Positions 24,169 through 24,500 of a stretch of DNA of 24,500 nucleotides are shown piece after piece. This DNA is from Parvularcula sp039198765 (GTDB lineage: Bacteria; Pseudomonadota; Alphaproteobacteria; Caulobacterales; Parvularculaceae), in NCBI GenBank assembly GCA_039198765.1, contig JBCCTF010000045.1, forward strand, positions 1-24,500, in the 5' to 3' direction. The position numbers and the translations under genes were made by a program. Every line of letters starts with the position of its first letter. Positions within the stretch are counted from its first letter, which is position 1. The notes beneath the pieces were generated by a model. The model was not told the origin of the DNA, did no database searches, and worked only from the letters and a program-made list of their open reading frames with translations.

Positions 24169-24500
24169 ATCAGTCAAAATGCGAGAATAATGACACGTTA
24201 GGATGTATAGAACGTTGGTGAAAGGCACGGTCACGAGGCGCGGGACGAAAACCGGGGATGGAATTTAAGCTCGTCAGGACATTCTCGGGCAGCAACCAAC
24301 GGCTAGTATCGACCCTTTGTGGCTTGTGGTTCCGTGGACAGTATCTTGCATAAGATTGCTTGCGACGCTTACTCCCACACACATTACACTTTTTACTATA
24401 CAGACAGTTTTATACTCATCGGCACTTCCATTAGTTGATCGTCGCCCGCGCACAATTCCGCCAGCACGCGCGAAGTATACTTCAACAGTGCGTGCGATTG
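24169..24500. other. Gene-free, AT-richer segment downstream of the truncated cysD
   Basis: No reading frame with codon usage or SD support is present on either strand in these 332 bp. Base composition is visibly lower in GC than the preceding genes, starting at about 24133 where cysD homology stops. No cysN start, no transposase and no clear insertion-sequence end can be identified. This is consistent with foreign or rearranged DNA joined inside cysD, or with the edge of an island that continues past the window. Confidence 0.5.
24472..24483. repeat. Perfect palindrome GAAGTATACTTC
   Basis: A 12-bp perfect palindrome flanked by GCACG (24464-24468) and CGTGC (24491-24495), which extend it as a broken inverted repeat. 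Possible regulator site for a gene beyond the window. Function unknown. Confidence 0.35.

Noticed and set aside
23263..24234. 323-codon open frame antisense to cysD
   Set aside because: The plus strand encodes unmistakable CysD; the antisense frame has no recognisable domain.
24170..24382. 70-codon minus-strand open frame after cysD
   Set aside because: No SD, no family-like sequence, and it ends within bases adjoining the truncated cysD; not supportable as a gene.

Overview
The window looks like chromosomal DNA of a GC-rich alphaproteobacterium. The evidence is a LexA-type box of the alphaproteobacterial form GAAC-N7-GAAC upstream of an imuA-imuB-dnaE2 cassette, the order thioredoxin/TPR (CnoX) - LON-substrate-binding - Trm112 that is common in that class, and a linked MotA-like/OmpA-like gene pair. 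The genus cannot be fixed from sequence alone. I see no rRNA, CRISPR array or complete mobile element. One tRNA (tRNA-Gly, GCC) is present.

Positions 1-4.3 kb: a 3'-truncated secreted GH3 beta-glucosidase (minus), preceded by a LytTR response regulator (minus) that diverges from a LytS/YehU-type histidine kinase (plus). Positions 4.3-6.1 kb: an AhpD-like peroxidase-family gene with a good intrinsic terminator, divergent from a LysR regulator that has a near-perfect LTTR box in front of it, then tRNA-Gly. Positions 6.1-7.9 kb: a membrane protein divergent from a TetR regulator with two similar inverted repeats between them, then a PaaI-type thioesterase overlapping tetR tail to tail.

Positions 8-11 kb: a plus-strand housekeeping run (prolyl-tRNA editing protein, CnoX-like thioredoxin, LON-substrate-binding protein, Trm112-like protein, exported SH3 protein), facing an exported M20 amidohydrolase. 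Positions 12.5-16.1 kb: murJ and a MotA/TolQ-like plus MotB/OmpA-like pair, all envelope functions. Positions 16.1-22.3 kb: a small membrane-anchored protein divergent from the SOS mutagenesis cassette imuA-imuB-dnaE2. dnaE2 carries an in-frame TAA at codon 29, so the cassette is probably broken in its polymerase. This is the strongest anomaly.

Positions 22.3-24.5 kb: an exported protein resembling the phage tail-tube (gp19) family. It is followed by a cysD reading frame that is unusual at both ends. An HTH-like segment is fused in frame at the N terminus, and the conserved C-terminal tail is replaced after position 24132 by unrelated, AT-richer DNA with no convincing gene. Four copies of TCCCACG/CGTGGGA lie in the roughly 200 bp upstream of this fusion. 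No complete, clearly new multi-gene system is visible. The best candidates for follow-up are the interrupted dnaE2, the HTH-CysD fusion with its putative operators and 3' junction, and the exported gp19-like protein.
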